From assembly GCF_022288725.1 (NCBI RefSeq), contig NZ_JAKNTA010000022.1:1-64000 (forward strand): a stretch of 64,000 nt of DNA. The letters are read 5' to 3'. Position 1 is the first letter of the stretch. Every line of letters begins with the position of its first letter. This DNA is from Kitasatospora sp. A2-31 (GTDB lineage Bacteria; Actinomycetota; Actinomycetes; Streptomycetales; Streptomycetaceae). A model generated the notes under the pieces. That model did not search any database. It worked only from the letters and a program-made list of their open reading frames with translations, and was not told where the DNA came from. Of this stretch, positions 50,937-60,221 are shown one piece after another. Both the position numbers and the translations under genes were made by a program.

Positions 50937-51452
50937 TCACTGCGCCAGCGCGGCCCAGTCCACGGCGGCCAGCGGGTCCACCGGCGGGGCGTCCGCGCCG
51001 ATCTCGCACCAGACCCGCTTGCCCGAGCCGTCCGGGTACCAGCCCCAGCGGTCGCAGAGCAGCTCGACGAGTTCCAGGCCTCGACCGCTGGTGGCGTCGG
51101 TGTCCGGGCCGGCGTGCCGGGGGGCGGGGGCCGCCTGGCTGGCGTCGGCGACCTCGACCCGCAGCGGACCGACCGTCGCCGACTCGCGCACCCCGCCGGT
51201 GTCCCCGACCGGGGCGTGAGCGGCCTCCCGGGCGGCGCCGTCCATCGGGAAGCAGAGCCGCAGGACGGCCGGACTGCCGGTGTGCACCACGGCGTTGGTC
51301 ACCAGCTCGGAGACCACCAGCACCACCGTCTCGGCGATCGGAGCGTCCGGGTCCACACCGTGGTTGAGCAGTCGCGAGCGCACCCACCGACGGGCCCGGC
51401 CGACCTCGGCGGGGTCCGCCTGCACCGCCAGCTGTACCTGTAGAACCTGCAC
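50937..51452 (-). CDS. RsbW-like ATP-binding anti-sigma factor/serine kinase
   Basis: 171 aa HATPase_c_2 protein. The N-box is VSELVTNAVVHTGSP (near residue 55), and the G-box region is SGRGLELVELLCDRWGWYPDGSGKRVWCEI. These proteins phosphorylate anti-sigma antagonists or bind sigma factors; hundreds of paralogues exist in streptomycetes. The GTG at 51452 begins VQVLQVQLAVQADPAEVGRARRWV; the open frame upstream is Arg/Gly-rich noise. It diverges from a sigma factor gene, but partnership is not demonstrated. Confidence 0.85.
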   Translation of the reverse strand: MQVLQVQLAVQADPAEVGRARRWVRSRLLNHGVDPDAPIAETVVLVVSELVTNAVVHTGSPAVLRLCFPMDGAAREAAHAPVGDTGGVRESATVGPLRVEVADASQAAPAPRHAGPDTDATSGRGLELVELLCDRWGWYPDGSGKRVWCEIGADAPPVDPLAAVDWAALAQ

Positions 51453-52015
51453 CGCTCCACCACCCGCACTCGCAGTTCGGCCGCCGCCTCGATCGGGATC
51501 GGCCGTCCGACCGGCCCGGGCGCGCTCCGGGCCACCGCCTCCGGGCCTGCGCACGTCGCACCCGGCACGTCCGGCCCGCGCCAACTCGTCCGTCGCTCAC
51601 CGGCCGCGACACGAATACGCCTCAGGATGAGTCGGCGGGAGGACCGCAGCAAGCGCTTCGGGCATATTCCAGCGATCGGGGGACAGGGCAGGGCATACTG
51701 TCCCGTTCACTATCGCGAGCCTCGCACCGGCGCTCGTCCGACCGGGCCGACCGGCCGGACACGCAGGGCGAACCTACCGTCGGACGCCCCATGGACCGGG
51801 CCCGCCACTCGTGAACCACCCGTGCGACATATGTCCACGCCCCGTCGAACAGCCGGAGCCTCGGCAGATCCCACGATGTGACGATCCGAAACCCCGGTGT
51901 TCTGCTTCTTTCGCGGAATCCCGCCCGCCCGCCGAAGGGCGGAGGATACCGTGGGACGAGGCCGCGGAACAGCGGCGGTACGCGGCGGAACCCCAGGGCG
52001 GGAGGGTGGTTGACG
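51453..52015. other. Divergent spacer between RsbW-like and sigma genes
   Basis: 563 bp. A 7-bp-arm inverted repeat GGGACAG-N11-CTGTCCC (51680-51704) encloses a -10-like TACTGT on the plus strand (51696-51701). Further right, ggaggaTACCGT near 51945-51952 is another -10 candidate close to the sigma gene. No coding sequence recognised. Confidence 0.4.
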
Positions 52016-52813
52016 GTGGCCACCCCCGGCGGCGCCCCGCGGTGGGACGAGCAGCTCCAGCGCCGCCTCGCCCGCGGTGAGGAGACGGCCCTGGGCGAGC
52101 TCTACGACCAGCTCGCGCCGATGGTGCACGGGCTGGCCGGGCGGATACTGGCCGACCAGGCCGCCGCCGCCCAGCTCACCCGGGAGATATTCGCCCACGT
52201 CTGGGAGCACCCCGAGGACTTCGACCCCGCCGAGGGTTCGCTCCGCTCCTGGATCGGCGCCCTGACCCACCGCCGCGCCGTGGAGCGGCTCCGGGTCCGG
52301 CGTGCGGCCGAGGCGTTGCCCGGCCACGGCGGTCACTCCGGTCACGACGGCTACGACGGCTACGACGGCCACGGCGGCCACGGCGGCCACGGCGGCCACG
52401 GCGACTACGACGACCGCGGCGGCGGTCGGAACGGCCACGGCCACGGCACCGACGCCGGGGACGACGCCCGCCCGGCCGGCCAGCCCGGCACCCACGACCG
52501 GGTCGAGGAGGAGATCCGCACCGTCGCCACCGCCGCCCGGATCCAGGTCGCCGTCGACTCCCTGCCGCAGACCCTGCGTGAGACCATCACGGTGACGTAC
52601 TACGACGGCCGCACCTACCAGGAGACGGCCCGCCGGCTCGGCATCAGCGAACAGACCGCCAAGCAGCGGATGCGGCTCGGCCTGGAGCTGCTGGCCACCG
52701 AACTCGCCGCGGAGCGCGCCCGCCAGCGACGGGCCCGCCCGGGCGGCGACGACCGGCGGCAGGGCGGCTGCGGACACCGGCACGGGAACGGGGACGGGGA
52801 CGGGGGCACGTGA
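52016..52813 (+). CDS. ECF-like sigma factor with a Gly/His-rich linker
   Basis: 265 aa. Region 2 is ETALGELYDQLAPMVHGLAGRILAD, FAHVWEHPEDFDPAEGSLRSWI and LTHRRAVERLRVRR; region 4 is LPQTLRETITVTYYDGRTYQETARRLGISEQTAKQRM. The linker between them (residues ~105-160) is expanded into GHGGH, GYDGYDGHGG and GHGDYDD repeats encoded by 9-bp units cggccacgg. The GTG at 52016 has GGGAGGG upstream; an in-frame TTG at 52010 is possible. It overlaps the next gene by 4 nt. Confidence 0.88.
   Translation: MATPGGAPRWDEQLQRRLARGEETALGELYDQLAPMVHGLAGRILADQAAAAQLTREIFAHVWEHPEDFDPAEGSLRSWIGALTHRRAVERLRVRRAAEALPGHGGHSGHDGYDGYDGHGGHGGHGGHGDYDDRGGGRNGHGHGTDAGDDARPAGQPGTHDRVEEEIRTVATAARIQVAVDSLPQTLRETITVTYYDGRTYQETARRLGISEQTAKQRMRLGLELLATELAAERARQRRARPGGDDRRQGGCGHRHGNGDGDGGT
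52316..52445. repeat. 9-bp tandem repeats encoding the sigma-factor linker
   Basis: Units of the form cggccacgg / cggctacga repeat in frame, giving GHG and GYD tripeptides rich in His, Tyr and Asp. They lie wholly in the region 2-region 4 linker, so the DNA-binding domains are intact. Confidence 0.85.
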
Positions 52814-54006
52814 CGACCACCGAGGAGCAGCACGAGGCCCTGCGCTCGCTGCTCGGCGCCTGGGCCCTCGGCGCCTGCCCGCCGCACGAGGCCGCCGAAC
52901 TGGAGCGCCACCTGCGGGCCTGTCCCGAGTGCGCCGACGAGGCCGCGCGGCTGCGCGAGGCGGCCGGCTGGCTCGCCGTCGACGAACCGCTCGACCAGCC
53001 CGGCCCGCTCCGCCAGCAGGTGCTCGACTGGTGCCTGGCCCGGCGCCCCGCCGAACTGCCCGTCCCGGCCTGGGGCGCGCCGTACGCGGCGGAGACGGCG
53101 AAGCTGGACGCGCTGCTGCGCGACCTGGGCCCGGAGGAGTGGCAGGAGGTGGCCGAACTCCCCTGGCACGGCGGCACCGAGTACCTGCGCCCGGCCGAGG
53201 TGCTCTGCCACCTCGCCGCCGTGGACGGCTTCCTGGCGGTCGCCCTCGGCATGCCCGACCCCGTCCCGGGCGGCCCCGCGCCGGTCGGCGGGCGCCGGGT
53301 GCCGCCGCAGGAGCATCGCCCCGACCCGCCGCGGGTGCCCGCCCAGGGCGGGCCGGGGGACGACGGCCGGCCGTGGGACGCCATCACCCGGCGGACCGCC
53401 CGGCTCGCCGCCGAACAGGCCGGGCAGCCGCCGCAGCGGGTCCGCGCCCGGTGGCGCCGGCACTGCCACGAGCTGGTCCGCACCGCCGCGCTGGCCCCGC
53501 ACGGCAGCACGCCGGTCGACTACGGCTTCGCGACCGTCCCGCTGCGCGACGCCTTCGTCGACCGGGCCTTCGAGACCTTCGTCCACGGCGAGGACGTGGC
53601 CCGCGCCGTGGCGTACCCGTACGACCCGCCGGCCCCGCAGCACCTGCGGCAGATGGTCGACCTGGCGGTCCGGATGCTGCCGCTCGCGCTGGCGGGGCTG
53701 CGCGCCGCCCGCCCCGAGCACGCCGGGGCGCCCGCGGGCGCGCCGGACGGCGGCCGCCGGACCGGGCGGCAGCTCCGGCTGGTGATCGACGGGCCGGCGG
53801 CCGGCGAGTGGCTGGTACCGCTGGACGGCCCGGACGGCGGGCCGCCGGGCGGCGAGCCGGTGGCCTCGATGGTGCTGGACGGGCTGGAGTTCTGCCAGCT
53901 GGCCGCCGCGCACCGCGATCCGGACCGGCTGCCGGTGGGCGAGCACGGTGACCGGGCCGCGATCCGCGAGGTGCTCCACGCCATGCCGCTGCTGTCGCGC
54001 CCGTAG
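52810..54006 (+). CDS. Zinc-finger (zf-HC2) anti-sigma domain fused to a maleylpyruvate-isomerase-like domain
   Basis: 398 aa. The N-terminal zf-HC2 motif HEAAELERHLRACPECADEA (His-x3-Cys-x2-Cys type) is the anti-sigma zinc-binding helix. From about residue 90 comes an MDMPI/DinB-type four-helix domain (LDALLRDLGPEEW, PAEVLCHLAAVDGFLAVAL, FVHGEDVARAVA), then a C-terminal SCP2-like part. The GTG overlaps the sigma stop (GTGA), so it is translationally coupled and very likely the cognate anti-sigma factor. No transmembrane helix is seen, so it is a soluble, possibly thiol- or ligand-sensing regulator. Confidence 0.85.
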   Translation: MTTTEEQHEALRSLLGAWALGACPPHEAAELERHLRACPECADEAARLREAAGWLAVDEPLDQPGPLRQQVLDWCLARRPAELPVPAWGAPYAAETAKLDALLRDLGPEEWQEVAELPWHGGTEYLRPAEVLCHLAAVDGFLAVALGMPDPVPGGPAPVGGRRVPPQEHRPDPPRVPAQGGPGDDGRPWDAITRRTARLAAEQAGQPPQRVRARWRRHCHELVRTAALAPHGSTPVDYGFATVPLRDAFVDRAFETFVHGEDVARAVAYPYDPPAPQHLRQMVDLAVRMLPLALAGLRAARPEHAGAPAGAPDGGRRTGRQLRLVIDGPAAGEWLVPLDGPDGGPPGGEPVASMVLDGLEFCQLAAAHRDPDRLPVGEHGDRAAIREVLHAMPLLSRP

Positions 54007-54067
54007 CGCGGCGCCCGCGGCCGGGGCCGGGGCCTCAAGCCCAGGCCCCACCACCGGCCGTCAGGCG

Positions 54068-54934
54068 TCAGGCGAAGACGACCGTGCGGCTGCCGTTGAG
54101 CAGCACGCGGTGCTCGCTGTGCCACTTCACCGCGCGGGCCAGCGCCTGGCACTCGACGTCCCGGCCGAGCGCGACCAGCTGGTCCGGGGTGACGTCGTGG
54201 GTCACCCGGGCCACCTCCTGCTCGATGATCGGGCCCTCGTCCAGGTCGGCGGTGACGTAGTGCGCCGTGGCGCCGATCAGCTTCACGCCGCGGGCGTGCG
54301 CCTGGTGGTACGGCTTGGCGCCCTTGAAGCTCGGCAGGAAGGAGTGGTGGATGTTGATCACCCGGCCGGACAGCGCCGTGCAGAGCTCGTCCGAGAGCAC
54401 CTGCATGTAGCGGGCCAGCACGACCAGCTCGACGTTCTCCTTGGCGACCAGGTCCAGCAGCTGCTGCTCGGCCTCGGCCTTGGTGTCCCGGGTGACCGGG
54501 ATGTGGTGGAACGGGATCCCGTAGCCCTCGGTGAGGTCCCGGAAGTCGGTGTGGTTGGAGACCACCGCGGCGATCTCCACCGGCAGCGCACCGATCCGGG
54601 TGCGGAACAGCAGGTCGTTCAGGCAGTGCCCGAACTTGCTGACCATCAGGACGATCCGCATCCGCTCCGCGGTCGGGTGGATCTGCCAGTCCATCCCGAA
54701 CGAGGCCCCGATCGCGGCGAAGCTGGCCCGCAGCTTGTCGGCGGTGATCTCCTCGACGGCGGAGAAGTGCACCCGCATGAAGAACAGCCCGCTGTCCCGG
54801 TCACCGAACTGCTGGCTGTCGATGATGTTGCAGCCGGTCATGAAGAGGTAGCTGGAGACCGCGTGGACGATGCCCTGCTTGTCGGGGCAGGACAGCGTGA
54901 GGACGTACTGGGCGCTGGCCGTCTGCTGTTCCAC
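54068..54934 (-). CDS. purU: Formyltetrahydrofolate deformylase
   Basis: 288 aa. The N-terminal ACT domain (LTLSCPDKQGIVHAVSSYLF) is followed by the formyltransferase-fold catalytic domain with VVSNHTDFRDL, VINIHHSFLPSFKGAKPYHQA and GATAHYVTADLDEGPIIEQ. It hydrolyses 10-formyl-THF to formate and THF, balancing one-carbon pools. The GTG at 54934 gives the standard length; its SD is weak. It converges on the zf-HC2 gene. Confidence 0.96.
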   Translation of the reverse strand: MEQQTASAQYVLTLSCPDKQGIVHAVSSYLFMTGCNIIDSQQFGDRDSGLFFMRVHFSAVEEITADKLRASFAAIGASFGMDWQIHPTAERMRIVLMVSKFGHCLNDLLFRTRIGALPVEIAAVVSNHTDFRDLTEGYGIPFHHIPVTRDTKAEAEQQLLDLVAKENVELVVLARYMQVLSDELCTALSGRVINIHHSFLPSFKGAKPYHQAHARGVKLIGATAHYVTADLDEGPIIEQEVARVTHDVTPDQLVALGRDVECQALARAVKWHSEHRVLLNGSRTVVFA

Positions 54935-55050
54935 GTGGGGGGTATCCCGTCCTGAGGTCGTGCCGTCGGTGAGTGGTCCAGCGTGTCACATCCTGGACGG
55001 CAGCCGCCCCGCTGCCCGTACTGCGGGACGGCCCGGCTCACCGCGGGACG

Positions 55051-55485
55051 TCAGGACGAGGTCAGGATCCGCAGCACGTCCAGCGAGCGCGGCGGGGCGT
55101 CCGGGTCCTCACCGTCGTTGGTCGCGAGCTTGACGTGCGCCTCGCGGGCGGCCCGGACCGCCTCCGGCCAGCCGTGGTGTCCGAGGTAGGCGGAGGCCGG
55201 GGCGTCGGCACCGACCTCGTGCAGGATCCGGACCACCCGGAGCACCGCGACGTCCACCACCGCGGCCTCGGCCGAGTCGCGGAAGATCGTCCCGACGTAC
55301 TTCTCGGCCGACCAGCGGTCCAGCCAGGTGTCCTCCACCAGGCGGTAGACGGCGTCGGTCACGTCGCCGAAGCCCGCACGGCCGGACAACCAGGTCTCCT
55401 GCTGGAACCCGGGGTCGGACAGCATGTGGAGCGCCGAGCGGAGACGGGCTCGCCAGCGCCACCAGGGCAGGTCGTTGAGCGGCAT
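55051..55485 (-). CDS. Conserved hypothetical protein upstream of purU
   Basis: 144 aa, soluble, starting MPLNDLPWWRWRARLRSAL, with an alpha-helical Trp/Arg-rich N-terminus and VYRLVEDTWLDRWSAEKYVG. I do not recognise the family. It sits directly upstream of purU in the same direction and may share its transcript. An ATG at 55494 would add MGG; neither start has a strong SD. The open frame continues upstream to 55605 without good bias. Confidence 0.65.
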   Translation of the reverse strand: MPLNDLPWWRWRARLRSALHMLSDPGFQQETWLSGRAGFGDVTDAVYRLVEDTWLDRWSAEKYVGTIFRDSAEAAVVDVAVLRVVRILHEVGADAPASAYLGHHGWPEAVRAAREAHVKLATNDGEDPDAPPRSLDVLRILTSS

Positions 55486-55738
55486 GCCGCCCATCGTGCT
55501 GGAGCGGTGGCCCGGACGAGAAGGGTTTCGGGCAGACCGATACGAAGAATCTGTGCTGGCGGACATGGCTGACGATCGTACGTTCCCCCACCGTTCGTGC
55601 TCCACTCCGCATCTACACGCGTCCGACCCTGGATTTCGACTTCCGTTGGTGAACCGTTCGCCGAGCGGTCCTCTCGGCTTGCGGCACCGGGGCTTGGCTG
55701 TTCCCGGTGCGCCGCAGCAGCCTCAGGAGGGAAGACCG

Positions 55739-57040
55739 ATGAGCAGCCGAAGGGGCCCGTCCCAGGATCACAGCACGATCACCGAGCGGCAGCGTCGCCG
55801 CCCGATCGCCGCAGTCGCCGCCGCCGCGGCCCTGTTCCCGACCCTCTTCTCGGCCTCCGCGTGCGGCGGACCGGCCGATGCCGCCACCAAGAGCGGTGAC
55901 CTCACCGTCATGACCTGGGCACCGTCCGGCACGGGCAGCGCCGACCGGCCCGGCATGACCGCTCTCGCCGAGGCGATCGGCAAGGACATCAACACCAAGG
56001 GCGGCCTCAACGGCCGCACCATCCGGGTGCTCACCTGCAACGAGCACAACACCGCGGCCGGGGCCACGGCCTGCGCCCAGCAGGCGGTGGACGCCAAGGT
56101 GGTCGCCGTGATCGGGTCGTACAGCCAGTACGGCGACCGGTTCATGCCGCTCCTCGAGCGGGCCGGCATCCCGCTGATCGGCGGCTACGGGATCTCCCAG
56201 CCCGAGTTCAGCAGCCCGCTCTCGTACCCGGTGGCCGGCGGCATGCCGGCGCTGATCGGGGGCAGCGGCCGCCAGCTGGTGGAGGCCGGCTGCAAGAGCG
56301 TCTCGCTGGTCCGGCCGGACACCCCGGCCGGGGACAACCTGCTCGGCTACCTGGCCAACGCGCTCAAGCCGGCCGGGATCAAGCTGCTCGACGTGAAGGC
56401 ACCGGAGCAGTCCTCCGACTACTCGGCGGTGATCCGCAAGGCGGTCGGCAAGGACGAGGCGGGCACCTGCATGACCTCCGCCCTGGCCGCCGAGCCGACC
56501 GGCAACCTGTTGGACTCCTTCCGCCGGGTGGGGCCGAAGAACACCAGGATCGCCTCGGTGATCGGCAGCGTGCAGCAGTCGGTGGTCGACTCGACGGGGG
56601 GCGACGGCGGTCCCCTCGCCGGCGCCTACGTGACCGGCTGGTTCCCGCCGGAGTCCGCCAGGATCTGGGACTCGCTCCGCGCGGTGGTCCGCAGCGACGC
56701 CGCCGGCGGCAAGGCCATCGACGTGGCCGACCCCGGGGTGCAGACCACCTGGGTCGGGTACGAGGTGTTCCGGCAGATCTCCGACCGGCTGAGCGCGGCC
56801 GGGCGGCCGGTCACCGCCAAGACGATCACCGCGCTGCTGGACGGCGGCGAGCAGGTGGACGTGGGCCTGACCCCGCCGCTGAACTGGGGCACCACCAACA
56901 TGCTGCCGAGCACCGAGTCGCCCCGGCTGGTGAACACCTGGGTCACGTACCAGGTGGTCAAGGGCGGTCGGCTCGCCCTCCAGCAGCCAGGCTTCGTCGA
57001 CGTGCGCTGGGTGCTCACCGGCGCCAGGCCGCCGGCCTGA
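55739..57040 (+). CDS. ABC-type amino-acid/amide substrate-binding lipoprotein
   Basis: 433 aa. The signal peptide (AAVAAAAALFPTLFSASAC) ends at a lipobox-like SAC with Cys near residue 43. The mature part is a type I periplasmic-binding fold of the LivK group: INTKGGLNGRTIRVLTCNEHN, VVAVIGSYSQYGD and AGIPLIGGYGISQPEFS. It would capture branched-chain amino acids, amides or urea-like compounds. AGGAGG lies 9 nt before the ATG. No permease or ATPase genes are adjacent, so it is an orphan binding protein or a sensor component. Confidence 0.88.
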   Translation: MSSRRGPSQDHSTITERQRRRPIAAVAAAAALFPTLFSASACGGPADAATKSGDLTVMTWAPSGTGSADRPGMTALAEAIGKDINTKGGLNGRTIRVLTCNEHNTAAGATACAQQAVDAKVVAVIGSYSQYGDRFMPLLERAGIPLIGGYGISQPEFSSPLSYPVAGGMPALIGGSGRQLVEAGCKSVSLVRPDTPAGDNLLGYLANALKPAGIKLLDVKAPEQSSDYSAVIRKAVGKDEAGTCMTSALAAEPTGNLLDSFRRVGPKNTRIASVIGSVQQSVVDSTGGDGGPLAGAYVTGWFPPESARIWDSLRAVVRSDAAGGKAIDVADPGVQTTWVGYEVFRQISDRLSAAGRPVTAKTITALLDGGEQVDVGLTPPLNWGTTNMLPSTESPRLVNTWVTYQVVKGGRLALQQPGFVDVRWVLTGARPPA

Positions 57041-57167
57041 CGCCGTCGCCGGAGGGGTCGGCCCGGGTCACCGGTCCGGCCCCCCGGCGTTCCCCGGCCG
57101 GGCGGCCGGCCTCGGCGTTGCGCCCCGGGCGTCCCGCCCCGGCGTTCCCGGCCTTCCGGGCGGCGGC

Positions 57168-58331
57168 TCAGAGGTCGCCGTCGCCGCGGTTCGGCAGGCC
57201 GGTCTGGCCGGCGATCGTGTTCCAGAGGCCGGAGGCCTGCTTCTTCGCGGTGGTGGCCGAGCCGCTGGCCTGCACCGCGTTCTTGTAGTGCTGGTTGTCG
57301 GTCTTCTTGGGGTCGCAGCCGCCCTGCATGTCGCCGGCCCAGGCCGCGTACTCGTCGTCGGCGGTCGCCGAGGCCTGCCAGGCCGCATTGAGCTGCTCGA
57401 CCAGCTGCGGGCCGCTCGGCAGCTTGTCCGTCTTCAGGGCGGCCAGCTTGGTCTGCAGCTCCCGGCGCTTGCCCGCGGCGTCGGTCAACGCCTGCTGGGA
57501 CTCCGGCAGCTTGTCGCACCTCTGCACCGCGCCCACCGCGCCGATCACCGCCTGGCGGCTGTCGTTGGCGGTGCCCAGCAGGTCGGAGAGCGCCTGGGCC
57601 TGGGCCTTGACCTCCGGGCTGACGGACGGGGCCGCCGAGCCGGTCGCGGCCGGCGAACCGGTGGACGTGGCGCTGCCGGTGACCGCCGGGCCGGCCTTCT
57701 TCTCCGGGCCGGGCGCGTCGTCACCGCCGCTCATCAGGACGGCGACCAGGACGCCGGCCGCCACGCAGCCCGCCACCACACCGCCGACGACCAGCTTGGT
57801 GGACGAACGGCCACCGCCCCCGGAGCCGGACCGGGTCGCAAGGTCCTGGCCCGGGTACTCCGGCGCGGCCGGCTGGCCGTACCGGCCCTGCTGGGCGGGG
57901 TAGCCCTGACCGGGCTGCTGCGGGTAGCCGGGGGCCGGTGCGGCCTGCGGGTGGCCGGGCTGGGCCGGGTAGCCGCCGGCGGCCGGGTCCGCGGTGGGGT
58001 ACGGCGGCAGGTACTGCGTGTCCGGGGCCGGCTCGGCCGGCACGCCCTGAGGGTAGCCGGCCTGCGGCGCCCCGCCCCACGGCGCGGCCTGGGCCGGCAT
58101 GGCCTGGGTCGGCAGGGCGTGCGCGCCCTCGCCGAGGTACTCGGGCCGGCCGGACGGCGGCCCGGCCGGAGGCAGGTAGGACTGGCCGGTCGACGGCTGC
58201 TGCTGACCGGGCACGGCCTGGCCGTGGCCCTGCGGCTGGCCCGGCTGGCCCTGCGGCTGGCCGGGCTCGGGGCGGAACAGGTCGTCCAGGTTGAAGTCAC
58301 CCGAGTTGGGGTACGAGCGGCGCTGGCTCAA
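57168..58331 (-). CDS. Membrane-anchored Pro/Gln/Gly-rich protein, function unknown
   Basis: 387 aa. The N-terminal ~165 residues are low-complexity cytoplasmic sequence (GQPQGQPGQPQGHGQ, many YPQ and PGQ units). A single transmembrane helix follows (LVVGGVVAGCVAAGVLVAVL), then a ~170-residue extracytoplasmic helical domain with two or three Cys (VQRCDKLPESQQ, DMQGGCDPKKTD). The TTG at 58331 is the start because GAGGAA lies 6-7 nt upstream and no ATG/GTG gives full length. No named family recognised; the layout recalls actinobacterial cell-envelope proteins. Confidence 0.72.
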   Translation of the reverse strand: MSQRRSYPNSGDFNLDDLFRPEPGQPQGQPGQPQGHGQAVPGQQQPSTGQSYLPPAGPPSGRPEYLGEGAHALPTQAMPAQAAPWGGAPQAGYPQGVPAEPAPDTQYLPPYPTADPAAGGYPAQPGHPQAAPAPGYPQQPGQGYPAQQGRYGQPAAPEYPGQDLATRSGSGGGGRSSTKLVVGGVVAGCVAAGVLVAVLMSGGDDAPGPEKKAGPAVTGSATSTGSPAATGSAAPSVSPEVKAQAQALSDLLGTANDSRQAVIGAVGAVQRCDKLPESQQALTDAAGKRRELQTKLAALKTDKLPSGPQLVEQLNAAWQASATADDEYAAWAGDMQGGCDPKKTDNQHYKNAVQASGSATTAKKQASGLWNTIAGQTGLPNRGDGDL

Positions 58332-58530
58332 CGCGATTCCTCACCTGTGCACGACCGCGCGCTGACGGCGGACCACATCTCGTCGGTTCTTGGGAGCATC
58401 ACAGTTCCTTGGACGTCACGCCCACGCTACCGGTTCACCGAACCGGGTGACCACGTGGGCGGTCCATCCCTCACCGGCCCCTCACCTGCGCGCCGACGCC
58501 CTGCTCGGGCGGACCGACCGGGCCGCCCGC

Positions 58531-59907
58531 TCAGGCGGCCTCCGCCTCCGCGCGGGCCTGGAACTCGCGGACCACCCGCTGTTCCCGGTAGGGCTCCAGC
58601 CGGCGCCGGAACTCGTCGAGGTACTCCACCCCCCGGTTCGACCGCAGCCCGCTGAGCAACCGGACCGCCTGGGCGCCCGTCTCGCAGGCCCGCTCCAGGT
58701 CGCGCTGCTGCAGCTGCGCCGTCGCGAGCAGCACGAGGTCCACCGCGCGGCGGCGCACCCGCGTCGGCGGGTGCAGGTCGAGCGCCCGCCGGGCGTAGTG
58801 CTCGGCCGGGCCGGCCTGCTCCAGGTCCCGGTGGCAGTGGGCCAGCTCGTCGGCGAGGTAGGCGTCGTCGAAGTGGGCGATCCAGTCCGGATCGTCCTCC
58901 GGACGCCGCCTCTCCATCGCCTCCAGCGCCTTGGCGGCCACCGCCTCGCACGACCGGGCGTCACCGAGCAGTGCGTGGCCGCGCGCCTCGGCGGCGTAGA
59001 ACATCGCCATCGCCGTCGGGGTGGCGACCGAACGGGCTCCCTCCTGGGCGGCCCTGGCCAGTTGGGCGATCTCCCGCGGGTTGCCCAGGGTCGCGGCCAG
59101 GTGGCTCATCGAGGCGGCCAGCACGTAGCCGCCGTAGCCGCGGTCGTCCGCGGCCTGGGCGAGCCGCAGCGCCTGGATGTAGTAGCGCTGGGCCAGGCCG
59201 GGCTGACCGGTGTCCACCGCCATGTAGCCCGCCAGCTCGGTCAACCGGGCCACCGCCGCGAAGAGTTGCCGACCGGTCTCCTCCCGGTAGGCGCCGCCGA
59301 GCAGGCCGGAGACCACGCTGTTCAGGTAGTGCACCACCACCGGGCGGACGTGGCCGCTGCCGAAGCGGTGGTCGAGGTCGACCAGCATGGCCGTGGTCGC
59401 CTTGATCGCCGCCACGTCGGTCGGGCCGACCCGCGGACCGCCGGTGCGCGCGACCACCGGGTCGGGCGGGGTGATCAGCCAGTCCCGGCTGGGCTCGACC
59501 AGCGCGGAGGCCGCGACCGTCGCCCCGGTGAGGAAGTCCCGCCGGCCGACGTCGCTGCGCCAGAGCTCGCAGACCTGCTCCAGGGCGGCGCTCAGGGTCG
59601 GCGCGAACTGCAGCCCGATGCCGGAGCTGAGGTTCTTGCCGTCGGCCATGCCGATCTCCTCGACCGACACGCTCCGGCCGAGTTTGCGGCCCAGCGCCTC
59701 CGCGATCACCGCCGGCGCCTGCCCCCGCGGCTGCTGGCCGCGGAGCCAGCGCGCGACGGAGGTCTTGTCGTAGCGCAGGTCCAGGCCGTGTTCGGCGCCG
59801 CAGAGGTTGACTCTCCGCGCCAGACCGGCGTTGGAGCAGCTGGCCTCCTGGATCAGCTGCTGCAGACGCTCGTTGGGCTGTCGTGCGACAAGTGGTCTCG
59901 CGGCCAT
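58531..59907 (-). CDS. XRE-like DNA-binding regulator with TPR repeats
   Basis: 458 aa. The N-terminal HTH region (residues ~8-75) includes IQEASCSNAGLARRVN and LRYDKTSVARWLRGQQPRG. The remainder is helical repeats resembling TPRs (LAQRYYIQALRLAQAADDRG, LADELAHCHRDLEQAGPAEHYARRAL). This belongs to a streptomycete family of pleiotropic TPR regulators often tied to development or antibiotic control; I cannot assign a specific gene. The ATG at 59907 has GGGGAGG about 8 nt upstream. Confidence 0.82.
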   Translation of the reverse strand: MAARPLVARQPNERLQQLIQEASCSNAGLARRVNLCGAEHGLDLRYDKTSVARWLRGQQPRGQAPAVIAEALGRKLGRSVSVEEIGMADGKNLSSGIGLQFAPTLSAALEQVCELWRSDVGRRDFLTGATVAASALVEPSRDWLITPPDPVVARTGGPRVGPTDVAAIKATTAMLVDLDHRFGSGHVRPVVVHYLNSVVSGLLGGAYREETGRQLFAAVARLTELAGYMAVDTGQPGLAQRYYIQALRLAQAADDRGYGGYVLAASMSHLAATLGNPREIAQLARAAQEGARSVATPTAMAMFYAAEARGHALLGDARSCEAVAAKALEAMERRRPEDDPDWIAHFDDAYLADELAHCHRDLEQAGPAEHYARRALDLHPPTRVRRRAVDLVLLATAQLQQRDLERACETGAQAVRLLSGLRSNRGVEYLDEFRRRLEPYREQRVVREFQARAEAEAA

Positions 59908-60221
59908 TGGGCTTCGCCTCCCCACACCCTCCGGTCCGGCCGGCGGGCGACGATTCTGCTGATCTGTTGCCGACTGTCCGACCGTCCAAGGAATCTGACA
60001 CAAGGTTAGCGATCAGCGACGCCCCCGGGATACCCACGGTGACAATCCCCACCCCCCACGCGCCCGGGGAAATGCTCCCGTGCGCCCCCACTGCGCCCGC
60101 CACCGCACGCCACCCCCGCACCGGCTCGACCGCCTCACCGGTTCGGGTGACATTGCCACCGCGCGGCCGACCGGCCCGCACCGGCCCGTAACCAGCCTCA
60201 CGCACGGTAGTTGAGCAGCGC
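59908..60221. other. Divergent spacer between the TPR regulator and the prim-pol gene
   Basis: 314 bp. A minus-strand TAACCT (60008-60003) could be the regulator's -10, with no matching -35. The right side is C-rich low-complexity sequence. No gene or hairpin of note. Confidence 0.35.
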
